Made by a program: the position numbers and the translations under genes | Source: JAGOEX01 sp964630905 | GTDB lineage: Bacteria; UBP6; UBA1177 | DNA: 64,000 nt | Reading direction: 5' to 3' | Assembly: GCA_964630905.1 (NCBI GenBank) | Contig: CAZVWR010000003.1 | Span: forward strand, 1 to 64,000 | The notes under the pieces: model-generated | Told to the model about the DNA's origin: nothing | The model's database searches: none | What the model saw: only the letters and a program-made list of their open reading frames with translations | Part shown: one piece after another, positions 18,047-26,381 of the stretch | How positions within the stretch are numbered: the stretch's first letter is position 1 | How the letters are laid out: each line of letters begins with the position of its first letter

Positions 18047-18352
18047 TTTTTCACCTTTTCAAAAAATTTTTCAAAAAACGATCCGGCTTGAAATTTTCTG
18101 AAAAGTTCGTTACGGGGGGATTTCTTCGAAAATTTTTATAAGAGAAATGAATGAGCAATAAGTGTGCCAAAATTGCCTTTAAACTCAAGGTTTTCATCAC
18201 TTTCTTCGTTTTTTTTAAATTAACAACACGGTTATGCTAACAGCGGCTAAGTTTCATGTCAAATTATTTTTGATCCATAATGTATTCAAACTCAAGAGTC
18301 TTAATTTAAGCAATGATGATTTTTGTCTGTGAAATTTCAGATTTTGATTATT
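18047..18352. other. Intergenic region between hutH and the LamG gene
   Basis: The 306 bases contain no credible gene. They hold the sigma-54-like promoter (18154-18170) and an AT-rich leader of about 100 bases before the LamG ATG. AAACTCAAG occurs twice (18181-18189 and 18288-18296), 107 bases apart, upstream of the promoter; this may be an activator site but is not convincing. I found no clear hutH terminator. Confidence 0.5.
18154..18170 (-). promoter_or_regulatory. Sigma-54 (RpoN)-type promoter upstream of the LamG gene
   Basis: The minus-strand sequence TTGGCACACTTATTGCT matches the -24/-12 consensus: GG and GC are separated by exactly 10 bases. Start of transcription would be near 18143, giving a leader of roughly 100 bases. 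It implies control by an enhancer-binding activator, none of which is encoded in the window. Confidence 0.6.
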
Positions 18353-19879
18353 TCAGTTAAGAGGACCTGTAACTTTTTCGACTTCTTCGACTATGAGATA
18401 TTCATTTTTAAGGACATTTTCGAACATGGGATACATAAAACGGTCTTTTTCCATGAACGGAACGGTTTTGCGTATAAGTTCATATGCGGCTTTTACTCCT
18501 GCTCCGGGGACAAGCGGTTTTCTGAAATCTATCGCCTGCATTGCGGTAAAAAGCTCCATACATATAATTTTCACTGTGTTATCAACAACTTGAGCACATT
18601 TCCTTGCGGCTGTAGTGCCCATGCTGACATGATCTTCCTTTCCTGCCGAAGTGGGAATTGAATCAACTGTCGCCGGGAAGCAGAGTGTCTTGTTCTCGCT
18701 TGCAATACTTGCCGCTGTGACATGGGCTATCATGAATCCGCTGTTGAGCCCTTTCTCCTTTACCAGAAATGCCGGGGCCTGCGAAAAAACAGGGTTTATC
18801 ATCTGCTCGATCCTTCTTTCCGAAATGCTCCCAATCTCTGAAACGGCCGCAGTAAGATAATCCATCACAAGTCCTATCGGTTCACCGTGAAAGTTGCCGG
18901 CGGAAATTGTCTCTTTTTCTTCAGGAAAAATGAGCGGGTTATCAGTTGATGAATTAATTTCAGTAGTTATGACCGATTCAGTATGTCTAAGAGCATCTCT
19001 TACCGCTCCGTGAACCTGAGGAGCACAGCGGAGAGAATAGGCATCCTGAACCTTTGAACAGCATGTGTGACTGTCCCTTATTTCAGAATCCTTAATTATT
19101 CTAAGCACATTTTCTGAAACTTCCATCTGTCCGCGGTGTGCTCTGACAACATTGACCTTTCTGTCAAAAGCTTTGTCAGTCCCCATTATCCCTTCAAGAG
19201 TTGAAGTAACAGCAATATCAGCGAGTTTCAGCAGATTTTTTATCCTGTGAACGGCAAGGGTTCCGACCGCTGTCATTGCCTGAGTTCCGTTTATGAGCGC
19301 AAGCCCTTCCTTTGCTTTCAGAACAACGGGAGTTATCCCTTTTTCTTTAAATATTACAGGTGTTTCCACCTTTTCTCCCTTTTCATTGATGACAAATCCC
19401 TCCCCGACAAGAACCAGAGCAAGATGTGCCAGCGGTGCAAGGTCGCCGCTTGCCCCGACACTCCCTTGACATGGAATATAAGGAACAACATCTTTGTTAA
19501 TTATTTCAAGGAGTTTATCAAATGTTTCGAGGGTAATTCCGCTGTAGCCCTTTGCAAGAACATTCGCCCTTAAAACCATTATCGCTCTGACAGTTTCTTT
19601 ATCATAAGGGGTTCCCACTGCAATAGAGTGACTTCTGATGAGATTTATCTGAAGCTCTTCAAGATTTTCATGTGCGATTTTAACATCACTGAGAATGCCG
19701 AAACCTGTATTTATCCCGTAAACCGGCTTATCATCATCAAGAATCGAGTCAACGAACTGACGGCATTTAGCCATTTTCGCCCTTGTGCTTCCTTCAACTT
19801 CTACAATTGCATTTCCTTTTGCGATCTCGACTACATCGCTGATCGTCAGCTTTTCACCATCAAGAAATATTTTTTTCAT
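18353..19879 (-). CDS. hutH: Histidine ammonia-lyase
   Basis: The 508-residue enzyme converts L-histidine to urocanate and ammonia, the first step of histidine degradation. The Ala143-Ser144-Gly145 triad in GSVGASGDLAPLAHLAL forms the MIO cofactor. Other family regions are the N-terminal YGINTGFG (Tyr catalytic), NGTQAM and SSTDNPLIF. Length is typical. I chose the ATG at 19879 because GGAGG lies 7 bases upstream; an in-frame TTG at 19885 is within that ribosome site. No other hut gene is present in the window, so the rest of the pathway must be elsewhere or the enzyme serves alone. It could in principle be a tyrosine/phenylalanine ammonia-lyase relative, but the overall pattern is HutH. Confidence 0.93.
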   Translation of the reverse strand: MKKIFLDGEKLTISDVVEIAKGNAIVEVEGSTRAKMAKCRQFVDSILDDDKPVYGINTGFGILSDVKIAHENLEELQINLIRSHSIAVGTPYDKETVRAIMVLRANVLAKGYSGITLETFDKLLEIINKDVVPYIPCQGSVGASGDLAPLAHLALVLVGEGFVINEKGEKVETPVIFKEKGITPVVLKAKEGLALINGTQAMTAVGTLAVHRIKNLLKLADIAVTSTLEGIMGTDKAFDRKVNVVRAHRGQMEVSENVLRIIKDSEIRDSHTCCSKVQDAYSLRCAPQVHGAVRDALRHTESVITTEINSSTDNPLIFPEEKETISAGNFHGEPIGLVMDYLTAAVSEIGSISERRIEQMINPVFSQAPAFLVKEKGLNSGFMIAHVTAASIASENKTLCFPATVDSIPTSAGKEDHVSMGTTAARKCAQVVDNTVKIICMELFTAMQAIDFRKPLVPGAGVKAAYELIRKTVPFMEKDRFMYPMFENVLKNEYLIVEEVEKVTGPLN

Positions 19880-19933
19880 GATCAATCCTCCAAAAACAAA
19901 TTTCGCAGGAAGAATAATAACAAAAATGAAAAA

Positions 19934-20404
19934 TTAAAAGAAAATCAGACCTATTTTTTTAAGAACGGCCGCGGCAACATTGTAAAAGAGAGAATCTTCG
20001 GTCAACCGCTTCAATTCAATGAGAATATTCCTTTTGAAAAGTGCCCGCATGATATAGACCATGACCGTCAGTATCGCTATTCCCCTGAAAAATCCTGCGG
20101 CAACCCCGATCGTCTTGTTAATATCACCAAGCACCCCTTCCCTTTCCTGAATGAGACCTTTCAGGGCAAGATATATCACCCAGTAAAAAGCAAAATAGAC
20201 AGTAAGAAAAGCAAAAATGTAAGAACTTGTGTACATTTTAGGGCCTGTGAACTCCTTCATCGCCGACTCAAGGGAGGGGATCTTGAAAAGGGAAAAAACA
20301 CCGATAAGTATAATTAATTTAAGCACTTCTCTAATGCCACCCGCAAGATAGCCCGCTATCATCGCAAGAATTATGAAAATCACTGCACCGACATCAAATG
20401 CCAT
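19934..20404 (-). CDS. CvpA family membrane protein
   Basis: The 156-residue protein has four predicted membrane helices (about 5-24, 26-43, 60-85, 100-125) and the N-terminal pattern FDVGAVIFIILAMIAGYLAGGIREVLKL characteristic of the CvpA/colicin V production family. The precise role is unsettled; proposals involve membrane protein insertion or envelope stress. It has GGTGAAAA before its ATG and lies between the oxidoreductase operon and hutH in the same direction. Confidence 0.8.
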   Translation of the reverse strand: MAFDVGAVIFIILAMIAGYLAGGIREVLKLIILIGVFSLFKIPSLESAMKEFTGPKMYTSSYIFAFLTVYFAFYWVIYLALKGLIQEREGVLGDINKTIGVAAGFFRGIAILTVMVYIMRALFKRNILIELKRLTEDSLFYNVAAAVLKKIGLIFF

Positions 20405-20479
20405 TTTTCACCATAAAAAAATCTGTGGTATTTTTACTTATTTGGAAAGAAATATCAAATATCTGAAAATATTTATGAA

Positions 20480-21016
20480 CTAAACCTTGCTCATTCCGAG
20501 TTTGATCGCTTCTTCGTTGATGGGGATCATATTGTGATGACGGGGAGGAAGAGTGTCCTTGAGTGCAAGAATGAGAGATTCCGCTTTGACCATCGGGCTG
20601 AGTTTAAGAAGTGCGCCGAGGGTTATCATGTTCATTACCTGTGTGTTTTTTATAACATTTGTTGCAAGTTCAATCGCCGGAAGTGCGATAACTGTTATGT
20701 CTGTTCTTGTCGGAGCTTCCTTTATTGTTGAGCTTTCCCATATCAATATTCCCCCTTTCTTCACTTTCGGTTCAAACATTTTGAGTGAAGGAAGATTGAA
20801 AACAACAGCGACATCATAAGCCTGAACTATCGGACTGGAAATAGGTTCATCGCTGATATTCACCATACAGTTTGCAGTTCCGCCTCTCATTTCAGGGCCG
20901 TATGAAGGCATCCAGCTCACTTCCTTACCTTCTTTCATTGCAGCATAGGCAAGAAGTTTTCCCATTGAAAGGACTCCCTGACCGCCGAATCCTGCAAAAA
21001 TCATTTCAGCAAGCAT
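20480..21016 (-). CDS. 2-oxoacid:ferredoxin oxidoreductase, gamma subunit
   Basis: The 178-residue subunit has the gamma-type pattern: IFAGFGGQGVLSMGKLLAYAAMKEGKEVSWMPSYGPEMRGGTANCMVNIS. It belongs to an enzyme that oxidatively decarboxylates a 2-oxoacid to an acyl-CoA and reduces ferredoxin. It is the last of four subunits in the order ferredoxin-alpha-beta-gamma, 17 bases after the beta stop, with AGGAGG upstream. Substrate (branched-chain 2-oxoacid or 2-oxoglutarate) is unresolved. Confidence 0.9.
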   Translation of the reverse strand: MLAEMIFAGFGGQGVLSMGKLLAYAAMKEGKEVSWMPSYGPEMRGGTANCMVNISDEPISSPIVQAYDVAVVFNLPSLKMFEPKVKKGGILIWESSTIKEAPTRTDITVIALPAIELATNVIKNTQVMNMITLGALLKLSPMVKAESLILALKDTLPPRHHNMIPINEEAIKLGMSKV

Positions 21017-21033
21017 ATTATTTTCCTCCTAAG

Positions 21034-21798
21034 TTATTTGTTTTCAGTAGCTGTAACATCTTTTTTTACGCCGAGCGGATAATACTGAAGCATATTATCC
21101 TTAACAAATTCAAGCGATTTAACGGGAAGCTGCTTCCAGCCCGAAGGACAGTTTGAAACAACTTCAAGAAATGTTGTACCAAGACCCTGCTGCTGAATTT
21201 CAAAACATTTTCTCACCGATTTCTTTGCTTTTCTGACATTTGCCGGAGTATCCAGAACAACTCTTTCGCAGTACGCAACACCCGGAAGCTGACTGATCAT
21301 TTCAGCCATTTTCAAAGGGTATCCGACATGTTTGGGATCTCTTCCGTAAGGGCTTGTCGTAGTTTTCTGACCTTCAAGTGTAGTAGGTGCCATCTGTCCG
21401 CCGGTCATTCCGTAAATAGCGTTATTTACAAAAAAGATCGAGAACTTTTCACCTCGGTTGCATGCGTGGATCGTTTCAGCAGTTCCGATTGCGGCAAGAT
21501 CACCGTCTCCCTGATAAGTGAAAACAAACTTGTCAGGAAGAGTTCTTTTAATTCCGGTTGCAACGGCACATGCTCTGCCGTGAGCCGCCTGCTGGAAGTC
21601 TATGTCCATATAATCATAGGCGAAAACAGAACATCCGACAGGACTTACACCGATTATGTCCTCTTTGATCCCCATTTCTTCAACTACTTCCATTATAAGC
21701 TTGTGAAGAGTGGAATGAAAACATCCGGGGCAGTAATGCATTCTGGTATCAAGAAGCGTTGACGGCCTTTTATAAACTAATTCGTATCCTTCTTTCAT
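21034..21798 (-). CDS. 2-oxoacid:ferredoxin oxidoreductase, beta (TPP-binding) subunit
   Basis: The 254-residue protein contains the thiamine pyrophosphate site: YQGDGDLAAIGTAETIHACNRGE (GDGD...N) and NNAIYGMTGGQMAPTT. HYCPGCFHSTLHKLI near the N-terminus is typical of VorA/KorB beta subunits. It carries the catalytic cofactor and transfers electrons to the ferredoxin subunit. It lies between alpha and gamma subunit genes. Confidence 0.92.
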   Translation of the reverse strand: MKEGYELVYKRPSTLLDTRMHYCPGCFHSTLHKLIMEVVEEMGIKEDIIGVSPVGCSVFAYDYMDIDFQQAAHGRACAVATGIKRTLPDKFVFTYQGDGDLAAIGTAETIHACNRGEKFSIFFVNNAIYGMTGGQMAPTTLEGQKTTTSPYGRDPKHVGYPLKMAEMISQLPGVAYCERVVLDTPANVRKAKKSVRKCFEIQQQGLGTTFLEVVSNCPSGWKQLPVKSLEFVKDNMLQYYPLGVKKDVTATENK

Positions 21799-21809
21799 TT
21801 TATGCCTCC

Positions 21810-22904
21810 TTACATTTTCATTTTGATCTGTTCAAGAATTTCTTCAGCCGTAGCAAGAATTCCGCCTGTTCTGCCGTAAAAATGAACTGGTTTGCGACCG
21901 TTTACGACAAGTCTGATGTCTTCAACCATCTGACCGACACTCATTTCGATCGTCATAAACATTTTTACATTTGGTTTTGCAGCAAGTTCATCAAGCTTTT
22001 TTGAGGGGAAAGGCCAAAGCGTTATCGGTCTGAGAAGACCTATTTTAAGACCCTGCTCTCTTCCAAGATCAACAACTTTCTTGCATATTCTGCTTGAAAG
22101 ACCGTATGCGCTGATTATTATATCGGCATCATCAAGATGGTATGATTCATAACGCACTTCTTCATTCTCTATTTTTGCATATTTTGCCTGAAGTTCGTTG
22201 TTCTTTCTTTCCATTTCATCTGATTTTATGTTAAGCGATGTAAGGAGATTTTTCTTAACGCCCCCTTTTCTTCCGTTTGTCGCCCATGGCTTCTCATCTC
22301 TCATGTCTTCAGCACTTCTCAATGGATACGGCTCCGGAAGTTCTATCTTTTCCATCATCTGGCCTATCGCTCCGTCAGTGAGGATTAGAACAGGATTCCG
22401 CCATTTGTCGGCAAGATCGAATGCCATGACAGTGTGGTCAACCATTTCCTGAACTGAATTGGGAGCAAGAACAATAAGCCGGTAGTCACCATGCCCACCG
22501 CCTTTAACTGCCTGAAAATAATCGCCCTGACTCGGCTGAATTGTTCCAAGACCGGGACCGCCACGCTGAACATTTACAAAAACTGTTGGGATTTCGGCAC
22601 ATGCAATATACGAAACCGCTTCCTGCATCAACGAATACCCGGGAGAGGATGTTGTTGTCATAACTCTTCCGCCTGCTCCGCCTGCTCCGTAAAGCATATT
22701 AGCTGCTGCAACCTCACTTTCTGCCTGAAGAACACAAACTCCCGGATGGTTGGGAACTTCACGGGAAAGATATTCAACAACTTCTGATTGGGGAGTTATC
22801 GGATATCCGAAATAACCGGTCATGCCGGCTCTTAAAGCGGCCTCCGCAAGAGCCTCGTTTCCTTTCATAAAAGCGACTTTCCTTCCAGACACTTTTGCCT
22901 CCAT
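21810..22904 (-). CDS. 2-oxoacid:ferredoxin oxidoreductase, alpha subunit (VorB/KorA type)
   Basis: The 364-residue subunit has FMKGNEALAEAALRAGMTGYFGYPITPQSEV and the motif VQRGGPGLGTIQPSQGDYFQAVKGGGHGDYR, typical of the group annotated as 3-methyl-2-oxobutanoate (2-ketoisovalerate) or 2-oxoglutarate:ferredoxin oxidoreductase. In the former case it would take branched-chain amino acid skeletons to acyl-CoA in fermentation. The gene follows the ferredoxin gene by 17 bases. Confidence 0.9.
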   Translation of the reverse strand: MEAKVSGRKVAFMKGNEALAEAALRAGMTGYFGYPITPQSEVVEYLSREVPNHPGVCVLQAESEVAAANMLYGAGGAGGRVMTTTSSPGYSLMQEAVSYIACAEIPTVFVNVQRGGPGLGTIQPSQGDYFQAVKGGGHGDYRLIVLAPNSVQEMVDHTVMAFDLADKWRNPVLILTDGAIGQMMEKIELPEPYPLRSAEDMRDEKPWATNGRKGGVKKNLLTSLNIKSDEMERKNNELQAKYAKIENEEVRYESYHLDDADIIISAYGLSSRICKKVVDLGREQGLKIGLLRPITLWPFPSKKLDELAAKPNVKMFMTIEMSVGQMVEDIRLVVNGRKPVHFYGRTGGILATAEEILEQIKMKM

Positions 22905-22921
22905 CTTATTGAAATTATTAA

Positions 22922-23146
22922 CTACTTTGACTGTTTGTAAACTGTTATCGCCGCATCAGGACAAATCACGGCACAGTTTGCACAACCGATACATTTTTCC
23001 GGTTCGGCAAGATATGAATAATGCAGACCGAAAGAGTTGGTGTCATCCATTTTAAGAGCAAGACATTTTACCGGACAATAATGAATGCACAGACCGCAGC
23101 CCTTGCATCCTTCGACTGAAATTTCCACGAATCCTTTTGCTGCCAT
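22922..23146 (-). CDS. 2-oxoacid:ferredoxin oxidoreductase, ferredoxin-like delta subunit
   Basis: The 74-residue protein has two classical 4Fe-4S motifs: CKGCGLCIHYCP and CIGCANCAVICP. It acts as the electron-transfer subunit of the enzyme encoded downstream. I chose the ATG at 23146, since GGAGG lies 5 bases upstream; the TTG at 23158 has none. It opens the operon, with a plausible promoter at 23192-23220. Confidence 0.92.
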   Translation of the reverse strand: MAAKGFVEISVEGCKGCGLCIHYCPVKCLALKMDDTNSFGLHYSYLAEPEKCIGCANCAVICPDAAITVYKQSK

Positions 23147-23191
23147 TTCTTCCTCCAAGAATTGAAAATGAAATTAACAAACGCACTGGTG

Positions 23192-23220
23192 AATGTATCA
23201 CCTAAAAACATAAAAATCAA
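23192..23220 (-). promoter_or_regulatory. Promoter of the 2-oxoacid oxidoreductase operon
   Basis: On the minus strand TTGATT (23215-23220) and TACATT (23192-23197) are 17 bases apart. Each has 4 of 6 consensus bases, so this is moderate. Confidence 0.45.
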
Positions 23221-23319
23221 GTGGGAAAATGCAAAAAAGAGAGCGTTATTAACTTTTATTGCTAATGATGTTTGACGTGTTATTTCATGGAGTTACAAAG
23301 ATTTGCTCAAATCAGGCAA

Positions 23320-24057
23320 TTATTTTTTTTCAGGAGCGGTCTTTTCTATTGAAAGAAGTTCAACTTCAAAAACGAGTGTTTCGCCCGGTCCTATATTCTG
23401 ACTGCCGTAGTCACCGTATGCAAGGTCTGAAGGGATGAAAAATTTGAATTTTGCCCCTTTCTTCATAAGCTGCAAACCTTCTGTCCAGCCCTTGATAACT
23501 CTGTTGAGAGGGAACTTAGCCGGCTGTCCTCTTTTTACAGAACTGTCAAACTCGGTCCCGTCAAGAAGAGTTCCTGTATAATGAACTTCAACTGTGTCTT
23601 CAGCTTTGGGGTTTTGGCCTGTTCCTTCCTGTTCAACTATGTACTGAAGACCCGATTCAGTAACTTTCACACCTTCTTTTGTCTTGTTTTCTTCGAGAAA
23701 CTTCAGCCCTTTTTCTTTGTTTGCTGCTGATTTCTGCGTCATTTCCTCCTGCATTTTCTTCATCATTTCCTGCTGGAGTTCGTTAAGAGCTGTCATTTTT
23801 TCTTCTTCAGTGATAAGAGCATTGCCTTCGATACCTGACTTAAAGCCGGCAATAAAAGTTCTCATATCAAGTTCGACACCCCTTGATTTAAAATTTGTTG
23901 AAATGTCAAGACCGAGTGCATAACTTCTTTTGTTAAGCCCTTCCTGAATGTCCTCTTTTACAACCGGTTTTTCCTCAACCTTCTGTTGGGGCATCTGACA
24001 TGAAATGATCGCAACGGCTGCTGCTGCAAATAAAAAAACGGAAATTTTTTTCATCAT
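23320..24057 (-). CDS. FKBP-type peptidyl-prolyl isomerase, lipoprotein
   Basis: The 245-residue protein begins with a signal peptide ending in the lipobox AIISC (Cys near residue 20). An N-terminal FKBP dimerisation domain (about 40-130; SYALGLDIS...) precedes the FKBP catalytic domain with VEVHYTGTLLDGTEFDSS, GWTEGLQLM and FFIPSDLAYGDYGS. It probably catalyses proline isomerisation in periplasmic protein folding, like FkpA or Mip. Two ATG codons in a row follow AAGGAGAGAT; either may be used. The longer frame to 24123 has no ribosome site. Confidence 0.92.
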   Translation of the reverse strand: MMKKISVFLFAAAAVAIISCQMPQQKVEEKPVVKEDIQEGLNKRSYALGLDISTNFKSRGVELDMRTFIAGFKSGIEGNALITEEEKMTALNELQQEMMKKMQEEMTQKSAANKEKGLKFLEENKTKEGVKVTESGLQYIVEQEGTGQNPKAEDTVEVHYTGTLLDGTEFDSSVKRGQPAKFPLNRVIKGWTEGLQLMKKGAKFKFFIPSDLAYGDYGSQNIGPGETLVFEVELLSIEKTAPEKK

Positions 24058-24228
24058 ATCTCTCCTTGAGATTAAAGTTAACAAAAAGACCCGAAACATT
24101 ACCAGAAAAATCTTTTTTAGCAAAATTATTTAATGTTTTGAATAAGAATCCAGTATTAATAAAGTTTTTTTTGACTTACAGACAATTTTTAAAGAAACTT
24201 AGCCGACTTTTTTTTGGAGGAGATGTCA

Positions 24229-25638
24229 ATGTTTGCAGCAATTAAAAATTACTTCGCTGAATTCAAGATCATGAAAACTGTTTCTAAAGATTTCTGGATG
24301 GTCAATGCAATTCAGTTCTTCGACGGCCTTGCTTATTTCTCTATTATCATCGTTCTTTCGCTCTACCTCAACGACAATGTAGGCTTCAGCGACATGGAAA
24401 CCGGTATCTGGCAGGGGATATTCTTTATGTTCATCACCGCTTTCATGTTCACTGTCGGCTCCATTTGTGACACGCTTGGCGTTAAAAGAACATATTATAT
24501 TGCCACAGCGCTGCTTATCATTAGTCGTCTTGGAATGGGCGTTGCCCCTCAAATGATGACAGGAGAACCTCTTAAATATGTGACGATGGCACTGCTCATC
24601 GTTATGGCGCTCGGCACGGCAACAATGGTCACAAACACCAACGCTGCTCTCCGTCACTACACAACTCCTGAAAACCGCAGCACAGGATTCAATGTTTATT
24701 ATCTGATAATGAATGTCGGAGCCATGATTGCAGGTGCAGTCGTTTTTGATGGATTCCGCACATGGTTCGGAACAGTTAAAGGAAATCTGATGATATTTAA
24801 CTTCAGCTTTTTAATGGCCGTAATGACTTTCGTATGCGGATGGTTCATTACCAATAAACATGCTGAAGACACCGCGGCAGAAAAAGCGGCAGATCCTACA
24901 CCTCAGAAAACACCCCTCCAGATCTTCGCAGAGGTATGGAAAGAGAGTGCTTTCCAGAAACTGGTCCTTTTCCTTATACTCACGCTCGGAGTAAGACTTG
25001 TTTTCACACACCAGACAATGGTTATGCCCAAATATTATCTGAGAACTCTCTACAACGATTTTGAGCTCGGCCTTGTCAATTCTCTTAACCCTGCGATCAT
25101 TGTTGTCGGACTTATTGTTCTTATTCCTATCATCAACAAGTTCGATACTGTTAAACTGCTTGTTGTCGGAATGGCTGTTTCTGCACTCTCACTCCTTTTC
25201 CTTGCTGTTCCAAACAGCTGGATACTTGCAGTTCCCGGTGTTGAAAACATGAACCAGGCTTATGTTTATATAATTGTAGCTCAAATATTTATTTTCGCAC
25301 TCGGTGAACTCATCTTCTCACCCAGGTTTGTTGAATATTGTGCCACAGTCGCTCCGAAGGACAAGGTGGCTTCATACATGGGACTGTCCGCACTGCCGAT
25401 GTTTATTGCACGGCCCATCAACGGATTTGTCAGCGGAATTCTCATTGCAGGTCTTTCTTATGAAGGTATCAGGGCAAAAATAGACACCGGCAACATCAGC
25501 TACATGGACAGCCCTGAGTGGATGTGGATGATCTATTTTGTACTTGCCGCTATAAGCCCGATAGCAATAGTCGCACTGCGGAATTTCCTCAAATCGGAAA
25601 ATCCGGATAACGACAAACCAGCTGATACAACGCACTAA
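24229..25638 (+). CDS. Proton-dependent oligopeptide (POT)/MFS-type transporter
   Basis: The 469-residue protein has about 12 predicted membrane helices. The N-terminal half has an FFDGLAYFSIIIVLSLYLND segment like the ExxERFxYY region of POT transporters, but the usual charged pattern is absent. Later features such as TNTNAALRHYTTPENRSTGFNVYYLIMNVGAMIAG are MFS-like. Substrate (peptides, sugars or other) is uncertain. I chose the ATG at 24229 with GGAGG 8 bases upstream; two earlier in-frame starts lie on or too near that site. The gene 11 bases downstream encodes an ankyrin protein, probably cotranscribed. Confidence 0.75.
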   Translation: MFAAIKNYFAEFKIMKTVSKDFWMVNAIQFFDGLAYFSIIIVLSLYLNDNVGFSDMETGIWQGIFFMFITAFMFTVGSICDTLGVKRTYYIATALLIISRLGMGVAPQMMTGEPLKYVTMALLIVMALGTATMVTNTNAALRHYTTPENRSTGFNVYYLIMNVGAMIAGAVVFDGFRTWFGTVKGNLMIFNFSFLMAVMTFVCGWFITNKHAEDTAAEKAADPTPQKTPLQIFAEVWKESAFQKLVLFLILTLGVRLVFTHQTMVMPKYYLRTLYNDFELGLVNSLNPAIIVVGLIVLIPIINKFDTVKLLVVGMAVSALSLLFLAVPNSWILAVPGVENMNQAYVYIIVAQIFIFALGELIFSPRFVEYCATVAPKDKVASYMGLSALPMFIARPINGFVSGILIAGLSYEGIRAKIDTGNISYMDSPEWMWMIYFVLAAISPIAIVALRNFLKSENPDNDKPADTTH

Positions 25639-25649
25639 AGGAGGATAAT

Positions 25650-26378
25650 ATGAAAAAATATATGCCCATCATCAAGGACGCTCTCATACTTATGGCGTTC
25701 AGTTCCATTTTTGCTGTTGTCAGTCTATATGCTGTAAATCTTCTTAAAGGCGGCGGAGTGAAGACTGATCCCATTATTGCATCCATTATTCAGGATGACA
25801 TTGCACAGATGAAAAAAGATATTGCGGCTGACGCAGACAAAGCAAACATTGTTGATGAACAGGGAAGAACTCCTCTTATGTGGGCCGCTTATGTCAACTT
25901 CAAGAACCCTGAACTTGTAACAAAAAACGAAGAGAAACGGGTTGAAGCCTCAAAACTTCTCCTTGAGAACAAAGCAGATCCGAATCTTGTTGACAAAGAC
26001 GGCTGGACAGCTCTTATGTGGGCTTCATGGAGCGGATTTGCAAAGGTTTCAAAAGAACTTATCGATTCAGGAACAAACATCAACACCGTTGACAGACAGG
26101 GTAATACCGCTCTTATGGTCGCTTCAATCCGCGGGAATGACGAAGTGGTGAGAATTCTTCTTGAAAAAGGTGCCGACAGAGATCTCAAAAGTAATAACGG
26201 AAAAACTGCTCTTGATATTGCTTCTGAATACATGAACAAATATTCTGATAAAAAATCAAACTATGAAAAGATAATTGCGTCCCTTCAGACAGTTGTAAAA
26301 GCTGAAGAACCTAAACCTGCTGAAGAACCACAAGCCGCTGAAGAGGAAAAAGCCGCTGAAGAGGAAAAAGCCGAATAA
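25650..26378 (+). CDS. Membrane-anchored ankyrin repeat protein
   Basis: The 242-residue protein has an N-terminal membrane helix (about residues 8-30), three to four ankyrin repeats with the core pattern DxxGxTALMWAxxxGxxxV (about 60-195; EQGRTPLMWAAYV, KDGWTALMWASWS, RQGNTALMVASIR, NNGKTALDIASEY) and a low-complexity acidic tail of repeated AEEEKA. Ankyrin domains bind proteins. It may regulate or stabilise the transporter encoded just upstream. It converges with popT, 3 bases separating the stops. Confidence 0.85.
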   Translation: MKKYMPIIKDALILMAFSSIFAVVSLYAVNLLKGGGVKTDPIIASIIQDDIAQMKKDIAADADKANIVDEQGRTPLMWAAYVNFKNPELVTKNEEKRVEASKLLLENKADPNLVDKDGWTALMWASWSGFAKVSKELIDSGTNINTVDRQGNTALMVASIRGNDEVVRILLEKGADRDLKSNNGKTALDIASEYMNKYSDKKSNYEKIIASLQTVVKAEEPKPAEEPQAAEEEKAAEEEKAE

Positions 26379-26381
26379 TTT

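Noticed and set aside
19628..20317. 229-codon plus-strand frame across hutH and cvpA
   Set aside because: It spans the ends of two real minus-strand genes and has no recognisable domain.
23300..23313. GATTTG-CT-CAAATC palindrome downstream of the FKBP gene as a terminator
   Set aside because: The loop would be only two bases and no T run follows on the correct strand.
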